64,000 nucleotides of DNA from Photobacterium halotolerans DSM 18316 (GTDB lineage: Bacteria; Pseudomonadota; Gammaproteobacteria; Enterobacterales; Vibrionaceae), in the NCBI RefSeq assembly GCF_000425165.1, contig NZ_KE384324.1, positions 80,924 to 144,923 on the forward strand. The letters run 5' to 3'. Below the pieces are notes generated by a model that saw nothing but the letters and a program-made list of their open reading frames with translations, did not search any database and was not told the origin of the DNA. This document shows, piece by piece, positions 1 through 10,320 of this stretch. Every line of letters starts with the position of its first letter. Position 1 is the stretch's first letter. Both the position numbers and the translations under genes were made by a program.

Positions 1-201
1 CGGCTGTCCTTCGTTAAGGAAGCTGTTGTCATTGAGAATGAAGCGCAGGATCTGTACTCCTTGCGGCCAGACGTAGATCCCTGTACCTGAATCCCGCGGT
101 TGCTCGCTGCGCTCAAACACAGTGACCTCATGACCGAACTTTTTCAGCAGCAGTGCGCAGGCCAGTCCGTTTAATCCCGCGCCGACAATACCGATTTTCA
201 T
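1..201 (-). CDS. FAD-dependent monooxygenase, N-terminal part (runs off the window)
   Basis: Only the first 67 codons are inside the window. They begin MKIGIVGAGLNGLACALLLK, a beta-alpha-beta Rossmann fold with the GxGxxG dinucleotide-binding motif, followed by HEVTVFER, whose terminal acidic residue would bind the ribose of FAD. A stretch around GTGIYVWPQG resembles the class A (p-hydroxybenzoate hydroxylase-like) flavin monooxygenases. The ATG shares one base with the TAA stop of the asparagine-synthase-like gene (TAATG), so the two are almost certainly translationally coupled. Its partners suggest tailoring of a small molecule. The substrate cannot be inferred and the rest of the gene lies outside. 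Confidence 0.8.
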   Translation of the reverse strand, partial: MKIGIVGAGLNGLACALLLKKFGHEVTVFERSEQPRDSGTGIYVWPQGVQILRFILNDNSFLNEGQP

Positions 202-2147
202 TATGCCGCTTCCTTATACACAGACGGTGTCGATGCCAGGTTGAACTTACGCTGCAAGATGCACAGGCTGGTCAGCTCCATCAGCATAGGGTCGAGCAGT
301 GCCAGGCGCTGTGCTGACATTTTCGGCATCTCTGCCAGCAGGCGCCGTACTTTCTTGCTGTCGAAGAAAGGCAGTGCATCCAAGCTGGACGAGTTCAGGG
401 TGTCGTTCACCAGTTCAAACAGCGGCCCCTGCTGCATCAGTGTGGAAGGCGGAGCACGGAAATAATGTTTTTTACGCTTATACAGCTCTTCAGGCAGGTA
501 AGGCTTCATGGCTTCACGGAACACAAACTTTTCGGTATTACCGCGCACTTTCAGATGCACAGGCAAGGTCGCCGCCAGCTCCATCACCCGGTGGTCCAGC
601 AAAGGCACGCGGCCTTCTACGCTGTGGGCCATTTCCATGCGATCACCTAAGGTGGTCAGCACAAAGTTCGGCAGGAAAGACTTGGCCCACAGATACATAG
701 AGCGGTGCACCGGGTCGATCCCTGCCAGCTTGCGGTGATCGAGCTGATTGAAGAAGATACGGTAGGGTTCGACATCACCAAATCGCTCGATCTGGCTGTC
801 GGCATAGACGTTCTGCAGCTCTTTGAACCAGCCCGCCTGATTATCGAGCCAGGATACCCCGTGCCCCAGCTGCTGCGTCAGCCACTCAACGTCTGCCGGC
901 ATCCCTTGCTGGGTATAACCCGCCTGATTAGCCTTCATTTTCTGTAAGATGGCCTGAACATCGTCCGGGTTCTGGCCCTGGCTGTTAAACAGCGCCATGT
1001 CGCGCTTGAAATGCGGGTAGCCGCCAAAGACTTCGTCCGCCCCTTCCCCGGTCAGCACCACTTTGTTACCGGCATCCTGCACTATGCCGCTGAGGATATA
1101 TTTCGCCACGCCGTGGGCGTTAAAAAACGGAGTCTCGTTATGCCAGACGGCTTTTTCAAAATTATCGGCCAGATCTTTTTGCGTCACAGGCACAGTATGG
1201 AAACGGGCACCGTTCTTCTCCGCCGCCAGACGGGCAAACCGGTTTTCGTCGTAATCTTCCATTTCACCAAACGACAGGTTATAGGCATCAAACGGCTTGC
1301 CCGCCAGCTGAGTGGCCATCCCCAGAATCGCCGAGGAATCCACGCCGCCGCTCAGGTATACCCCAATCGGCACGTCCGCTCTCAGGCGCAATTTCACCGA
1401 CTCTTCAATCGCATCGTGCACCTGCTGAATGGCATCCGCATCAGACAGGGTACTGGCATTGAGCATGTCCGCATCCGGGTAGTCGATATCCCAGTAGCAC
1501 TGCTGAGTCATGCCGGAAGGTGTCAGGGTCATCATGTGCCCGGCCGGTACCGACTGCACATTTTGGAACAGGGTATTATTCTTGAGGTAAAACGCGCGGG
1601 TGTTGTAGGACGCCTCATCCCAGACAGCACGGACACCGGAATCAATAATGGCTTTGATTTCAGAAGCAAAGTAATAGCGGCCCTGATCCTCGGCCACAAA
1701 CAAAGGTTTCACCCCGGCCCTGTCACGCATCGCAATCACCAGGTTCTGGCGCTGGTCAAACAGCACCAGAGCGAATTCACCCCGCAGTTTTTCCAGCCCT
1801 TTGGTGCCGTACAGCTGATACAGGTGCAGCGCGATCTCGCTGTCCGACTGGGTCACGAACTTGCAGCCCTGGCGGGTCAGCTCATAGCGGATTTTCTCAA
1901 AGTCATAAAATTCGCCATTCACCACAATGTGCAGGGCACCATCCGTGCTGTGGATCGGCTGAATGCCGTTATCCAGGCCGATAATGCTCAGCCGGGTATG
2001 GCCCATAATCATGCGCTGATCATTGGACTGCCAGACCCGTCCTTCATCGGGGCCGCGGTGAATGATGGATTTAAGACCCTGCTCAATCTGAGCAGGTTTG
2101 ATCTGATTAAGAGGATTCGCACTATAAACCGTTACAAAGCCGCACAT
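201..2147 (-). CDS. Glutamine-hydrolysing asparagine-synthase-like amidotransferase
   Basis: A 648-residue protein with the AsnB layout. Cys2 of MCGF is the N-terminal nucleophile of the class II glutaminase domain (about residues 2-200, with RGPDEG near 31). The ATP-pyrophosphatase motif SGGVDSS lies at 266-272, and a C-terminal synthetase domain contains GRVPLLDH. The family takes ammonia from glutamine and uses ATP to amidate a carboxylate, normally aspartate. In biosynthetic clusters homologues amidate other acids. The start is supported by AAGGAAGAG just upstream. It sits 64 bases after an HMG-CoA-synthase-like gene and overlaps a flavin monooxygenase gene by one base, so a role in amidating a pathway intermediate is as likely as asparagine supply. 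The reaction is secure at family level; the substrate is not. Confidence 0.85.
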   Translation of the reverse strand: MCGFVTVYSANPLNQIKPAQIEQGLKSIIHRGPDEGRVWQSNDQRMIMGHTRLSIIGLDNGIQPIHSTDGALHIVVNGEFYDFEKIRYELTRQGCKFVTQSDSEIALHLYQLYGTKGLEKLRGEFALVLFDQRQNLVIAMRDRAGVKPLFVAEDQGRYYFASEIKAIIDSGVRAVWDEASYNTRAFYLKNNTLFQNVQSVPAGHMMTLTPSGMTQQCYWDIDYPDADMLNASTLSDADAIQQVHDAIEESVKLRLRADVPIGVYLSGGVDSSAILGMATQLAGKPFDAYNLSFGEMEDYDENRFARLAAEKNGARFHTVPVTQKDLADNFEKAVWHNETPFFNAHGVAKYILSGIVQDAGNKVVLTGEGADEVFGGYPHFKRDMALFNSQGQNPDDVQAILQKMKANQAGYTQQGMPADVEWLTQQLGHGVSWLDNQAGWFKELQNVYADSQIERFGDVEPYRIFFNQLDHRKLAGIDPVHRSMYLWAKSFLPNFVLTTLGDRMEMAHSVEGRVPLLDHRVMELAATLPVHLKVRGNTEKFVFREAMKPYLPEELYKRKKHYFRAPPSTLMQQGPLFELVNDTLNSSSLDALPFFDSKKVRRLLAEMPKMSAQRLALLDPMLMELTSLCILQRKFNLASTPSVYKEAA

Positions 2148-2211
2148 GTTACTCTTCCTTATTAAACAAATAGTGGTATTGATTGGATGTTAAAAGTGGC
2201 GATGTCTGGCA

Positions 2212-3420
2212 TTAAGCCGCCTGGCTCATTGGCTCGAGCACACGTTCATAGACACGCTTGTTGTCGTGAATCGCGGCCAGCCTGAAATTCGAGCCGGAGG
2301 TCGGGTTATAGCGAATGTTGGCCTGATCGTAGTCGCGCAGCTGGTACATATACTGGCAATAAGTGTCGTAGCTGAGCGCGGTGCGCGCAGCCAGCTTTTG
2401 CTGATTCGCCAGGGTATTGATGGCATTGCGGTAATTCTTATTCACCGTGCCCGAAAAGAATTCACCCACCGCACCGGAGCCGTAGCTGAAGAAGCCGATT
2501 GTCTGTCCCGTCAGATCCTGCTCAGCGTTATCAAGCAGAGACAGCAGGCCAATGTAGAGACTGGCGGTATAGGTATTACCAATTTCACGTCCGTATTGCT
2601 GGCTGATGCGGTAAGCGGCATCGGTTTTTTCCGCCATCTGTTCCGGGTACTGAACACTGAGGTGTTCAAACGCTTTTTTCGCCATCTTGGTGAATGGCTG
2701 GTGGAAACAGAGCCATTCGAGCTGATCCAGTGGCTTACCGCCGTTGGCCAGGTAGCCCTGGTAGCTGCTTGCCATCACATTGAGGTACGCATCTTTCGAC
2801 AACTCGCCGTCGACCAGGGCATGTTTAAACTGGTTCGGACGCCAGAAATCCATGATGTCGGCACTGTAGCAGCCACGTTCAGCATCAATCTCAATGATGT
2901 CCGGGTCAGCCGTAATCAGCATAGCCACCGCACCGGCACCTTGTGTGCACTCGCCAGGGGTGTTTTGCTGGTAGCGGGCAATGTCGCAGGCCACAACCAG
3001 CACTGACTCATCCGGACGGGCACGCACCATGTCGCAAGCCATTTGCAATCCGGCCGTACCGCCGTAACAGGCCTGCTTGACTTCAAAAGCCCGGCAGTTG
3101 GGATGAATATCAATCAATCCCATCAGATAAGCCGCACCCGACTTGGATTGGTCCACCCCCGTTTCAGTGGCAAAAATGAGCGTCGAGATGGTTTTCACTT
3201 CTTCCGGTGTCATAGTGTTCAGCACATCCTGCGCGGCATTGGCCGCAATCGAGATGGTGTCTTCATCCGGCGCCGGTACAGCCATTTTTGACTGACCTAT
3301 GCCATGAAGGTATTTAGCAGGATCGATCTGATGGGCTTCGGCCAGCTTTTCCAGCGCAAGATAATTCTCTGTAGTGCTGAATTCGATGCGATTAATACCG
3401 ACTTTGATTGCCTTGTTCAT
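2212..3420 (-). CDS. HMG-CoA synthase-like thiolase-fold enzyme
   Basis: A 402-residue thiolase-superfamily protein. The HMG-CoA synthase catalytic triad is visible: Glu86 in ATETGVD, Cys118 in KQACYGG and His240 in CFHQPF; NTYTASLYIGL near the C-terminal end is also typical. The family condenses acetyl-CoA (or acetyl-ACP) with acetoacetyl-CoA or a beta-keto thioester. It serves either the mevalonate pathway (MvaS) or beta-branching in polyketide synthesis. The ATG at 3420 is preferred over the GTG two codons upstream because AAGGA lies eight bases before it. It heads a leftward operon with an asparagine-synthase-like and a flavin monooxygenase gene. No HMG-CoA reductase or enoyl-CoA hydratase is in the window, so its pathway stays open. 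Confidence 0.85.
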   Translation of the reverse strand: MNKAIKVGINRIEFSTTENYLALEKLAEAHQIDPAKYLHGIGQSKMAVPAPDEDTISIAANAAQDVLNTMTPEEVKTISTLIFATETGVDQSKSGAAYLMGLIDIHPNCRAFEVKQACYGGTAGLQMACDMVRARPDESVLVVACDIARYQQNTPGECTQGAGAVAMLITADPDIIEIDAERGCYSADIMDFWRPNQFKHALVDGELSKDAYLNVMASSYQGYLANGGKPLDQLEWLCFHQPFTKMAKKAFEHLSVQYPEQMAEKTDAAYRISQQYGREIGNTYTASLYIGLLSLLDNAEQDLTGQTIGFFSYGSGAVGEFFSGTVNKNYRNAINTLANQQKLAARTALSYDTYCQYMYQLRDYDQANIRYNPTSGSNFRLAAIHDNKRVYERVLEPMSQAA

Positions 3421-3983
3421 TTTCACATTCCTTAATTTAAGTAAATAAAGTGATTAATAAATGTCTCATTGCTTGTTGGAATTCATAATAGACAAGGCAG
3501 TTAAAAATAAAATTGAAAAAAATATAAAGCTATTAACCAAAAAATTAAAAGATAAACAAATCAAGAGTTAAATATGATTAAAATCAACAATATATATAAC
3601 AACTCATTGCACAAAAAAATCAAACCCACAATGAAAACACTCAGAAAAAAGATTAAAAAAACCAATAAACACTCTATTTAAAGAGAGAGAAAATGACGGA
3701 AAATTAAATTAACCAACCACTCATCAAAAATGTACTAACAATAAACTAAAAAATAAAATCATTAACAATTAAGACAGGTTTTGTTTATTGATAAACCGCA
3801 TTAAAACTATACCCCACAGAGATAGAGCAGGTTCATTGCAATGTACCGTGCAGCAAACTGCAAGCGGTGACGTGCGGCTAAAAAGCAAACAAGAGATGAA
3901 CGAGATAAGAGAGATACGAAAAAGCAGAGCAGAAACCAGGCTCGGGGTGTACTCATAACAAGGCAGCGCCCTGACACCGCATC
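3421..3983. other. AT-rich non-coding tract upstream of the HMG-CoA synthase-like operon
   Basis: About 560 bases without a convincing gene. By hand count 3481-3600 holds 21 G or C in 120 bases (17.5 percent), with many runs of four to seven A. Composition moves back toward the flanking level after about 3830. Such tracts are typical H-NS targets and often border acquired genes. The promoter of the leftward operon must lie here; TATTAT near 3486-3491 (minus strand) is a possible -10 box, without a good -35. Confidence 0.6.
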
Positions 3984-4012
3984 AAAAAAAGCCCGAGCCA
4001 GATGGCCGGGCC
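3984..4012 (-). terminator. Rho-independent terminator of the secreted repeat protein gene
   Basis: On the minus strand GCCCG and CGGGC pair around a ten-base loop (GCCATCTGGC, itself able to pair), followed by a run of seven T. It lies 26 bases past the stop of the gene at 4038-4628. Confidence 0.75.
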
Positions 4013-4037
4013 TGAAAAACCGAATGAGCCGCAGCGG

Positions 4038-4628
4038 TTACTGGCGGGTGATCACATAGGCATTATTCGCCATACCAATACCAACCCGGCAACTGGAAGA
4101 GAAATGGTGTCTGCTGCGGGTGTAGTTGGCGGGGATCGGTGAATTGGCGCACACAGTGAAACTGGGCCTGTACTTATCGGCATACACCTGCGTACTGCCG
4201 TTGACTGAGTTGCCTGAGCCAAAATTACAGGCTGGATTGTAGATGTTGGCAATAATCACAAAACCGTCGTACACCCGACTGTGATGTCCGGCGCAGGTGT
4301 TGAATAATGCACCGCTCTTCGGAGCTACGGTCAGAATGTAGGCATTGTCGCTGTGCTGCCAGCTGCCACAATCGAAATTAACTGTGGTGCCGGTGATGAC
4401 ATAACCGTCAGGAATGAAATCGCCCCGGCAGATGGTCATTCTTCTCGACTGCGCCCGGAACATATCACTGAGACGCTGATCAGACAGCATCTGATCGCCC
4501 GGGATCTGATGGATCTGAGCGTCCATATGATATTGGTCAATAAAACTTTGCTCAGCAGTACCGGCATGACTGCCTGTGCTGCCAAACACGCAGCCAGCGA
4601 TCAATAAAGCCAGGGTTGATTTCAACAT
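4038..4628 (-). CDS. Secreted or lipid-anchored protein with three cysteine-pair repeats
   Basis: 196 residues, not recognised as a named gene. A hydrophobic N-terminus (MLKSTLALLIAGC) is followed by SHAGTA. It could be cut by signal peptidase I after SHA, or be a lipoprotein through the lipobox-like IAGC at 10-13. The mature part holds three imperfect repeats of about 45 residues. Each has a cysteine pair at similar spacing (67-87, 112-134, 160-180) and fragments such as IPDGYVITG or NNAYVITRQ, which suggests three small disulfide-closed modules. A short inverted repeat (TGCTGA-3-TCAGCA, 4735-4749) lies in its upstream region. Function unknown; an extracytoplasmic binding or adhesive role is only a guess. 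Confidence 0.75.
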   Translation of the reverse strand: MLKSTLALLIAGCVFGSTGSHAGTAEQSFIDQYHMDAQIHQIPGDQMLSDQRLSDMFRAQSRRMTICRGDFIPDGYVITGTTVNFDCGSWQHSDNAYILTVAPKSGALFNTCAGHHSRVYDGFVIIANIYNPACNFGSGNSVNGSTQVYADKYRPSFTVCANSPIPANYTRSRHHFSSSCRVGIGMANNAYVITRQ

Positions 4629-4852
4629 AGCGATTCCTCTGTAAAGACAGTTGAAAACACTGAGTCTTAATCAACCCCTGAGGGCAAAGATACAATTGAA
4701 TATCAAATATGCAACATGGATGATAATAAACATGTGCTGATAGTCAGCATGGTTACAGACCGGCGTATTAAATGTCACTGATGGCATATCAACACTTGCC
4801 CGCCCCCAGCACAGGCAGCGAAAGCTCGCCTTGTTGGCAAGATAGCTGCTGA

Positions 4853-4887
4853 CAAAAACAAAGAACCCGCCATACGGCGGGTTCTTT
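4853..4887 (-). terminator. Native groEL terminator, now separated from groEL by an intron
   Basis: On the minus strand AAAGAACCCGCC pairs perfectly with GGCGGGTTCTTT around a four-base loop and is followed by GTTTTT. It begins 27 bases after the intron's 3' end, where a terminator for the interrupted groEL gene would be expected. Confidence 0.85.
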
Positions 4888-4955
4888 TATCTGTCAACAG
4901 GTGACGGGGCTGATGTCGGGTAGCAGCGACGCATTACTGCGCCACCGCCCCCTAA

Positions 4956-4989
4956 GAACCGTACGTGCGAGTTTCCCCGCATACGGCTC
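4956..4989 (-). other. Group II intron domain V (catalytic hairpin)
   Basis: On the minus strand GAGCCGTATGCG and CGCACGTACGGTTC form the conserved 34-base domain V hairpin, capped by a GAAA-containing loop, with the two-base bulge on the 3' side. It is the most conserved ribozyme element and fixes the orientation. About 40 bases remain to the 3' splice site, the normal room for domain VI with its branch-point A. Confidence 0.9.
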
Positions 4990-5034
4990 AAGCCTTTAGA
5001 AGTCCATATTGCATATGAACCGACAACTTATAAT

Positions 5035-5316
5035 TCAGTCAGGATCTTTGCAGCGTTCACAACAGTCGCCAGCATGCTCTTTAGCTTTAAAAATCAGCTC
5101 GGTCATCTCTTCTGGAGAATCAAAAACCCCATTCAATTGACCTTTGGCAAACATTAAGTCACCTAGTGTATAGGCTTCCTCTATGTCAGAACTACCATCT
5201 AATAGAATATCTTCATGTACTTCACAATACATCAAAGCACCTGATTTTATTGCTATTTGAATAGCTGCTCGTTGCTTTTCTTCCTGACTATCCATGAAGC
5301 GTTTTGTTCCACTCAT
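5035..5316 (-). CDS. Small hypothetical protein carried inside the group II intron
   Basis: A 93-residue ORF between the maturase stop and domain V, hence inside the intron. The ATG at 5316 has GGAG seven to eight bases upstream. The frame is open back to 5376, where a TTG overlaps the maturase TGA, but that start is weaker. The protein is acidic, with MDSQEEKQRAAIQIAIKSG, then a CEVHEDILLD segment, and it ends in a cysteine cluster (DCCERCKD) that could bind metal. It is not a maturase remnant and I do not recognise a named family. The pattern of a CEVHED-like motif plus terminal cysteines vaguely resembles small proteins of mobile elements. It is probably cargo. Confidence 0.6.
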   Translation of the reverse strand: MSGTKRFMDSQEEKQRAAIQIAIKSGALMYCEVHEDILLDGSSDIEEAYTLGDLMFAKGQLNGVFDSPEEMTELIFKAKEHAGDCCERCKDPD

Positions 5317-5372
5317 CGCAGCACTCCATATGAACAATTGGTCATATAAGGTTAGTCCACTGATGGTAGTTA

Positions 5373-7028
5373 TCAAGCTCCTTGGTTATGTAATTGCCTG
5401 TGACAGTTAACATGCAACATCATCAAATTCGAGCTCATGTCCGTGCCGCCATCCACTCTTCTGACAATATGGTGAATATCCCATTCATCTTCTGAGTTGA
5501 ACTGCTGATGGCACACCGCACATTTGTAGTCTTGTCTCTCGACAATCTTCCATAGCTTCCAGTTACCCGACAAAGATTTCTTCAATCTTTGCATCTTCAG
5601 ACGCTCAAAGTATTGTTCGTCCTCCGTTAGGTAACAGTTAGCTATTGCCCGAATTTTCACATGTTTATCGACTTTCACTCTCGCTGCACTCAGCAAGCGG
5701 TAGTGGCCATCTTCCCCTTTCGGTTTTGTTGCGCTGAATACCCAGTTTCTATCGCCCACTGATTTGAAGTATTTCTCTTTAATCCAGCGCTTACGGCGAT
5801 TCAAATGAATTCGGCGGCACCACTGCCACAACATTTTCCAGATCCGGTAATCGATATACTTGAATGTCTCACTGGCACATACCCAGCGGTGGTAGTTACA
5901 CCATCCTCTGATCATCGGATTCAACTTCGCTATCACCGCTGAAGCTGGCACCGTTTTATGGCTGTTGAGATAATCTCGTATACCGCGCAGAAAATTCTTC
6001 ACGTTTTTCTTTGACGGCTTGATCAACATCTTGCCATCGTATTTACGCACATTCTGCCCGAGGAAATCGAACCCGTCGTCTATGTGTGTAATCAGCGTTT
6101 TTTCTGCTGACAGTTGCAGCCCACGTTCTGCCATAAAGGCTTCAACGATTGGTAAAACCTCATCTTCCAGTAGCTCTTTCGAGATTCCAGTGATGATGAA
6201 GTCATCTGCATAACGCACATAATTGACCTTAGTTTTGTAACTGACTTTTGTGTTCTTCTTCCCGAAGTGGGATTCGAGCACCGTTTCCAGTCCATCCAAG
6301 GCCATATTGGCGAGTACGGGTGAAATAATTCCACCTTGTGGTGTACCCGCCTCCGTCGAGTTAAATTTCCCAGATTCCATGAATCCGGCTTTCAGCCATT
6401 TTTTGAGTATCGCCTTATCCATAGGGATATTGCCGATAAGCCAGTCATGGCTGATAAAGTCAAAACACCCTTTGATGTCACCCTCCAGCACCCAACGAGC
6501 ACTAGCCTTGCGACTGAGATTCACGAAGCATTGTTCGATAGCATCAGCACAGGAGCGATTCGGGCGAAAGCCATAGCTGTTTCGATCCGCCGTGGTTTCC
6601 GATATGGGTTCAAGAGCTGACAGGTATAGTGCCTGCATTGCTCTATCACGCATGGTTGGTATTCCCAGCGGCCTGCGTTTGCCATAGGCTTTAGGGATAT
6701 AGACTCGCCTCAGCGGCATTGGCTTGTAGCCTTTACGCGTCAGCTGATCTATGGCTCCCCATTTCAAAGCAGGAGTGTTCCAGATTTCTCCATCAACACC
6801 CGGTGTGTTTTTCCCTCTGTTTTCAGTGACGCGCCGAATGGCTATCACCTTGGCAGCAAACGAACGAGTTAACATGCGTTGCAGTCTTTTGACCTGTCGC
6901 CAGTCAGACTTTTTCGTTGCCTTTGCGATCCGTACCTGTAGCCCTCTCACCGTACGATACATTAGTGACCAGTCGATGCTGTGCCACTGCTGTGTCTGGT
7001 GGGAGGATGCAGATACGCCAATTTGCAT
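5373..7028 (-). CDS. ltrA: Group II intron reverse transcriptase/maturase with HNH endonuclease
   Basis: A 551-residue intron-encoded protein. Starting at Met 7028 it has the N-terminal WHSIDW and LQVRIAKA motifs, and RVTENRGKNTPGVDG of RT block 0. Reverse transcriptase blocks follow, with GYKPMPLRRVYIPK, SYGFRPNRS, GTPQGGIISP and the catalytic YADD at about 273-276. The maturase (X) domain follows (GWCNYHRW), then a C-terminal HNH nuclease with CAVC, DIHHI, N and HVNCH. All catalytic residues seem present, so it should promote splicing and retrohoming. The frame stays open to 7181 and another ATG lies at 7055. The ATG at 7028 has AAGGTG nine bases upstream and matches the usual family start. 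Confidence 0.92.
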   Translation of the reverse strand: MQIGVSASSHQTQQWHSIDWSLMYRTVRGLQVRIAKATKKSDWRQVKRLQRMLTRSFAAKVIAIRRVTENRGKNTPGVDGEIWNTPALKWGAIDQLTRKGYKPMPLRRVYIPKAYGKRRPLGIPTMRDRAMQALYLSALEPISETTADRNSYGFRPNRSCADAIEQCFVNLSRKASARWVLEGDIKGCFDFISHDWLIGNIPMDKAILKKWLKAGFMESGKFNSTEAGTPQGGIISPVLANMALDGLETVLESHFGKKNTKVSYKTKVNYVRYADDFIITGISKELLEDEVLPIVEAFMAERGLQLSAEKTLITHIDDGFDFLGQNVRKYDGKMLIKPSKKNVKNFLRGIRDYLNSHKTVPASAVIAKLNPMIRGWCNYHRWVCASETFKYIDYRIWKMLWQWCRRIHLNRRKRWIKEKYFKSVGDRNWVFSATKPKGEDGHYRLLSAARVKVDKHVKIRAIANCYLTEDEQYFERLKMQRLKKSLSGNWKLWKIVERQDYKCAVCHQQFNSEDEWDIHHIVRRVDGGTDMSSNLMMLHVNCHRQLHNQGA

Positions 7029-8131
7029 TGAAGTATGCACCTTGCTTTCCTCCATTAACGATAAGTTAATCAAGCAACACAAGGTGCATCTGTGCCCCAT
7101 AGGGCAGAGATTTACCCTATGAGGCTTGTACTTGTTGCTGACAGTACCCGAAAGCCCACAATTGGGCTCTGACAGTTTCAATTACCGTAAAACTTAACGG
7201 CTTTACTGATTTTCACGCAATTAAAGACCAAGCAGACGTGGGCCCCGTTTCCGGTGAAAGCACGTTGGCTTTCTATCCAGCTCATTACAAACTGACTTTC
7301 GCTTCTTCTGCTCTCCTGTGCCCGCACCCTCAACAGCTTCTCTTGCGAGTTGCCTGCCAGTTGATAGGCAAGGATACGGGGTTTCCGAGTTCCGTTTTCA
7401 TTACACGAGTTACTTAGGTTCTACCTATCCACCGATGGCGCATGAGTCAGCGTATCCCTAGATGTAAAAGAGATAACCGGCCATATACCTTTTGGTCAGA
7501 GCGTTAGTGACGACTAATCCTCTCAAGGGGACAATTAATCGACACGACAATAGCCTTACGCTCGTCGCGGCTGACGGTGTTTATCAGTAGTTCACTTACG
7601 TTAACCATATAACCCAGCCTAGCCCCTCAACCACCTGCTATTGGCGATCGTCTTAACCTTCACTTCGCAGCAAAAGTTAACCACTTACGTGGGGGTACAT
7701 TGTCAGGAAGCTCCGCACACCGCGTTACCGCAGATGCACTATCCCTAGGCTACTATTGGCTGAACAATAGGTCTTACTATCCAATAACCTACCCGTCCGA
7801 GTAAGAAATTGACTAAGACAATAATGAAAACAGCTTCGCACCGTGCAGGTGGCTTAAGCTTAAAATAAGACACGAATATTCCCGTTACTTCACAGACACT
7901 AATAGCGCTGCTTCAACGTATATCATTCGCTTAGAGCGAGGGACACAGACTTTCGCCCATGCCTAAAGTCGGACCTCTTACGAGGACCGATATTCGGGCT
8001 TGGGTTAAGCCCGAATATCGGGTTTTATTTATTTGCTATTTCGGCGGGTGGGATAGTAACCACAACTTCAAAGTTAGTGGTCACTATGGACGTAGCCCGC
8101 TCGGCTAGCTACCTACGCGACTCTCGTCGCA

Positions 8132-9787
<1,656 letters not shown>

Positions 9788-9813
9788 TTAATTCTTAATT
9801 CAAAGTGAATGGA

Positions 9814-10104
9814 TTATTCAACGATTGCCAAGATGTCATTTTCAGACATGATGAGAACTTCTTTACCGTCGATCTTCTCAGACTTGGTGGCATACCCTTC
9901 AGCGAAGATAACGCTGTCGCCAACCTTAACGTCCAATGGCTGCACAGAACCATTCTCCAGAATGCGGCCCTTGCCTACAGCTAAGACTGTACCGCGGGTC
10001 GATTTTTCTGCAGCAGAACCAGTCAGAACGATGCCACCAGCAGATTTTGATTCAACTTCCTGGCGCTCAACGATCACTCGGTCATGTAAAGGACGAATAT
10101 TCAT
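9814..10104 (-). CDS. groES: Co-chaperonin GroES (10 kDa)
   Basis: 96 residues starting [14 protein letters not shown], the hallmark of GroES, with the mobile loop ([14 protein letters not shown]) and a C-terminal [21 protein letters not shown]. Seven subunits cap the GroEL ring. It is the first gene of the groES-groEL operon; AGGAGAG lies just before the ATG. Confidence 0.98.
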   Translation of the reverse strand: MNIRPLHDRVIVERQEVESKSAGGIVLTGSAAEKSTRGTVLAVGKGRILENGSVQPLDVKVGDSVIFAEGYATKSEKIDGKEVLIMSENDILAIVE

Positions 10105-10195
10105 CGGGTCGTCTCTCCTGATTTTGGTAATATCTATGGGTTGTTAGAAAGCAGGACGGTGTTTAGTTCCATCCCGCCAAAACTGATACTTAGAC

Positions 10196-10223
10196 ATGTT
10201 GGGTCGTTTTTCTGGAACCCAAG
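10196..10223 (-). promoter_or_regulatory. Candidate sigma-32 heat-shock promoter of groES-groEL
   Basis: On the minus strand CTTGGG (10223-10218), a 14-base gap and CCCAACAT (10203-10196) approximate the sigma-32 consensus CTTGAA / CCCCAT. This would leave a leader of about 85 bases before groES. It is inferred from motif and position only. Confidence 0.5.
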
Positions 10224-10320
10224 TCCTGACGATGATTTTTTTTATTTTTTGTGCCAGATTTTTTGCCCGATCACATTCTTTGCATTAGGGTGTGCAGGCA
10301 AAGACAGACCTGAGAGCCTT

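Noticed and set aside
1011..2165. 384-codon plus-strand frame opposite the asparagine-synthase-like gene
   Set aside because: Antisense shadow of a clear protein family; no start site or domain.
4629..4852. Possible extension of the mobile element beyond the intron end
   Set aside because: The groEL terminator lies between, and no inverted or target-site repeats are present.
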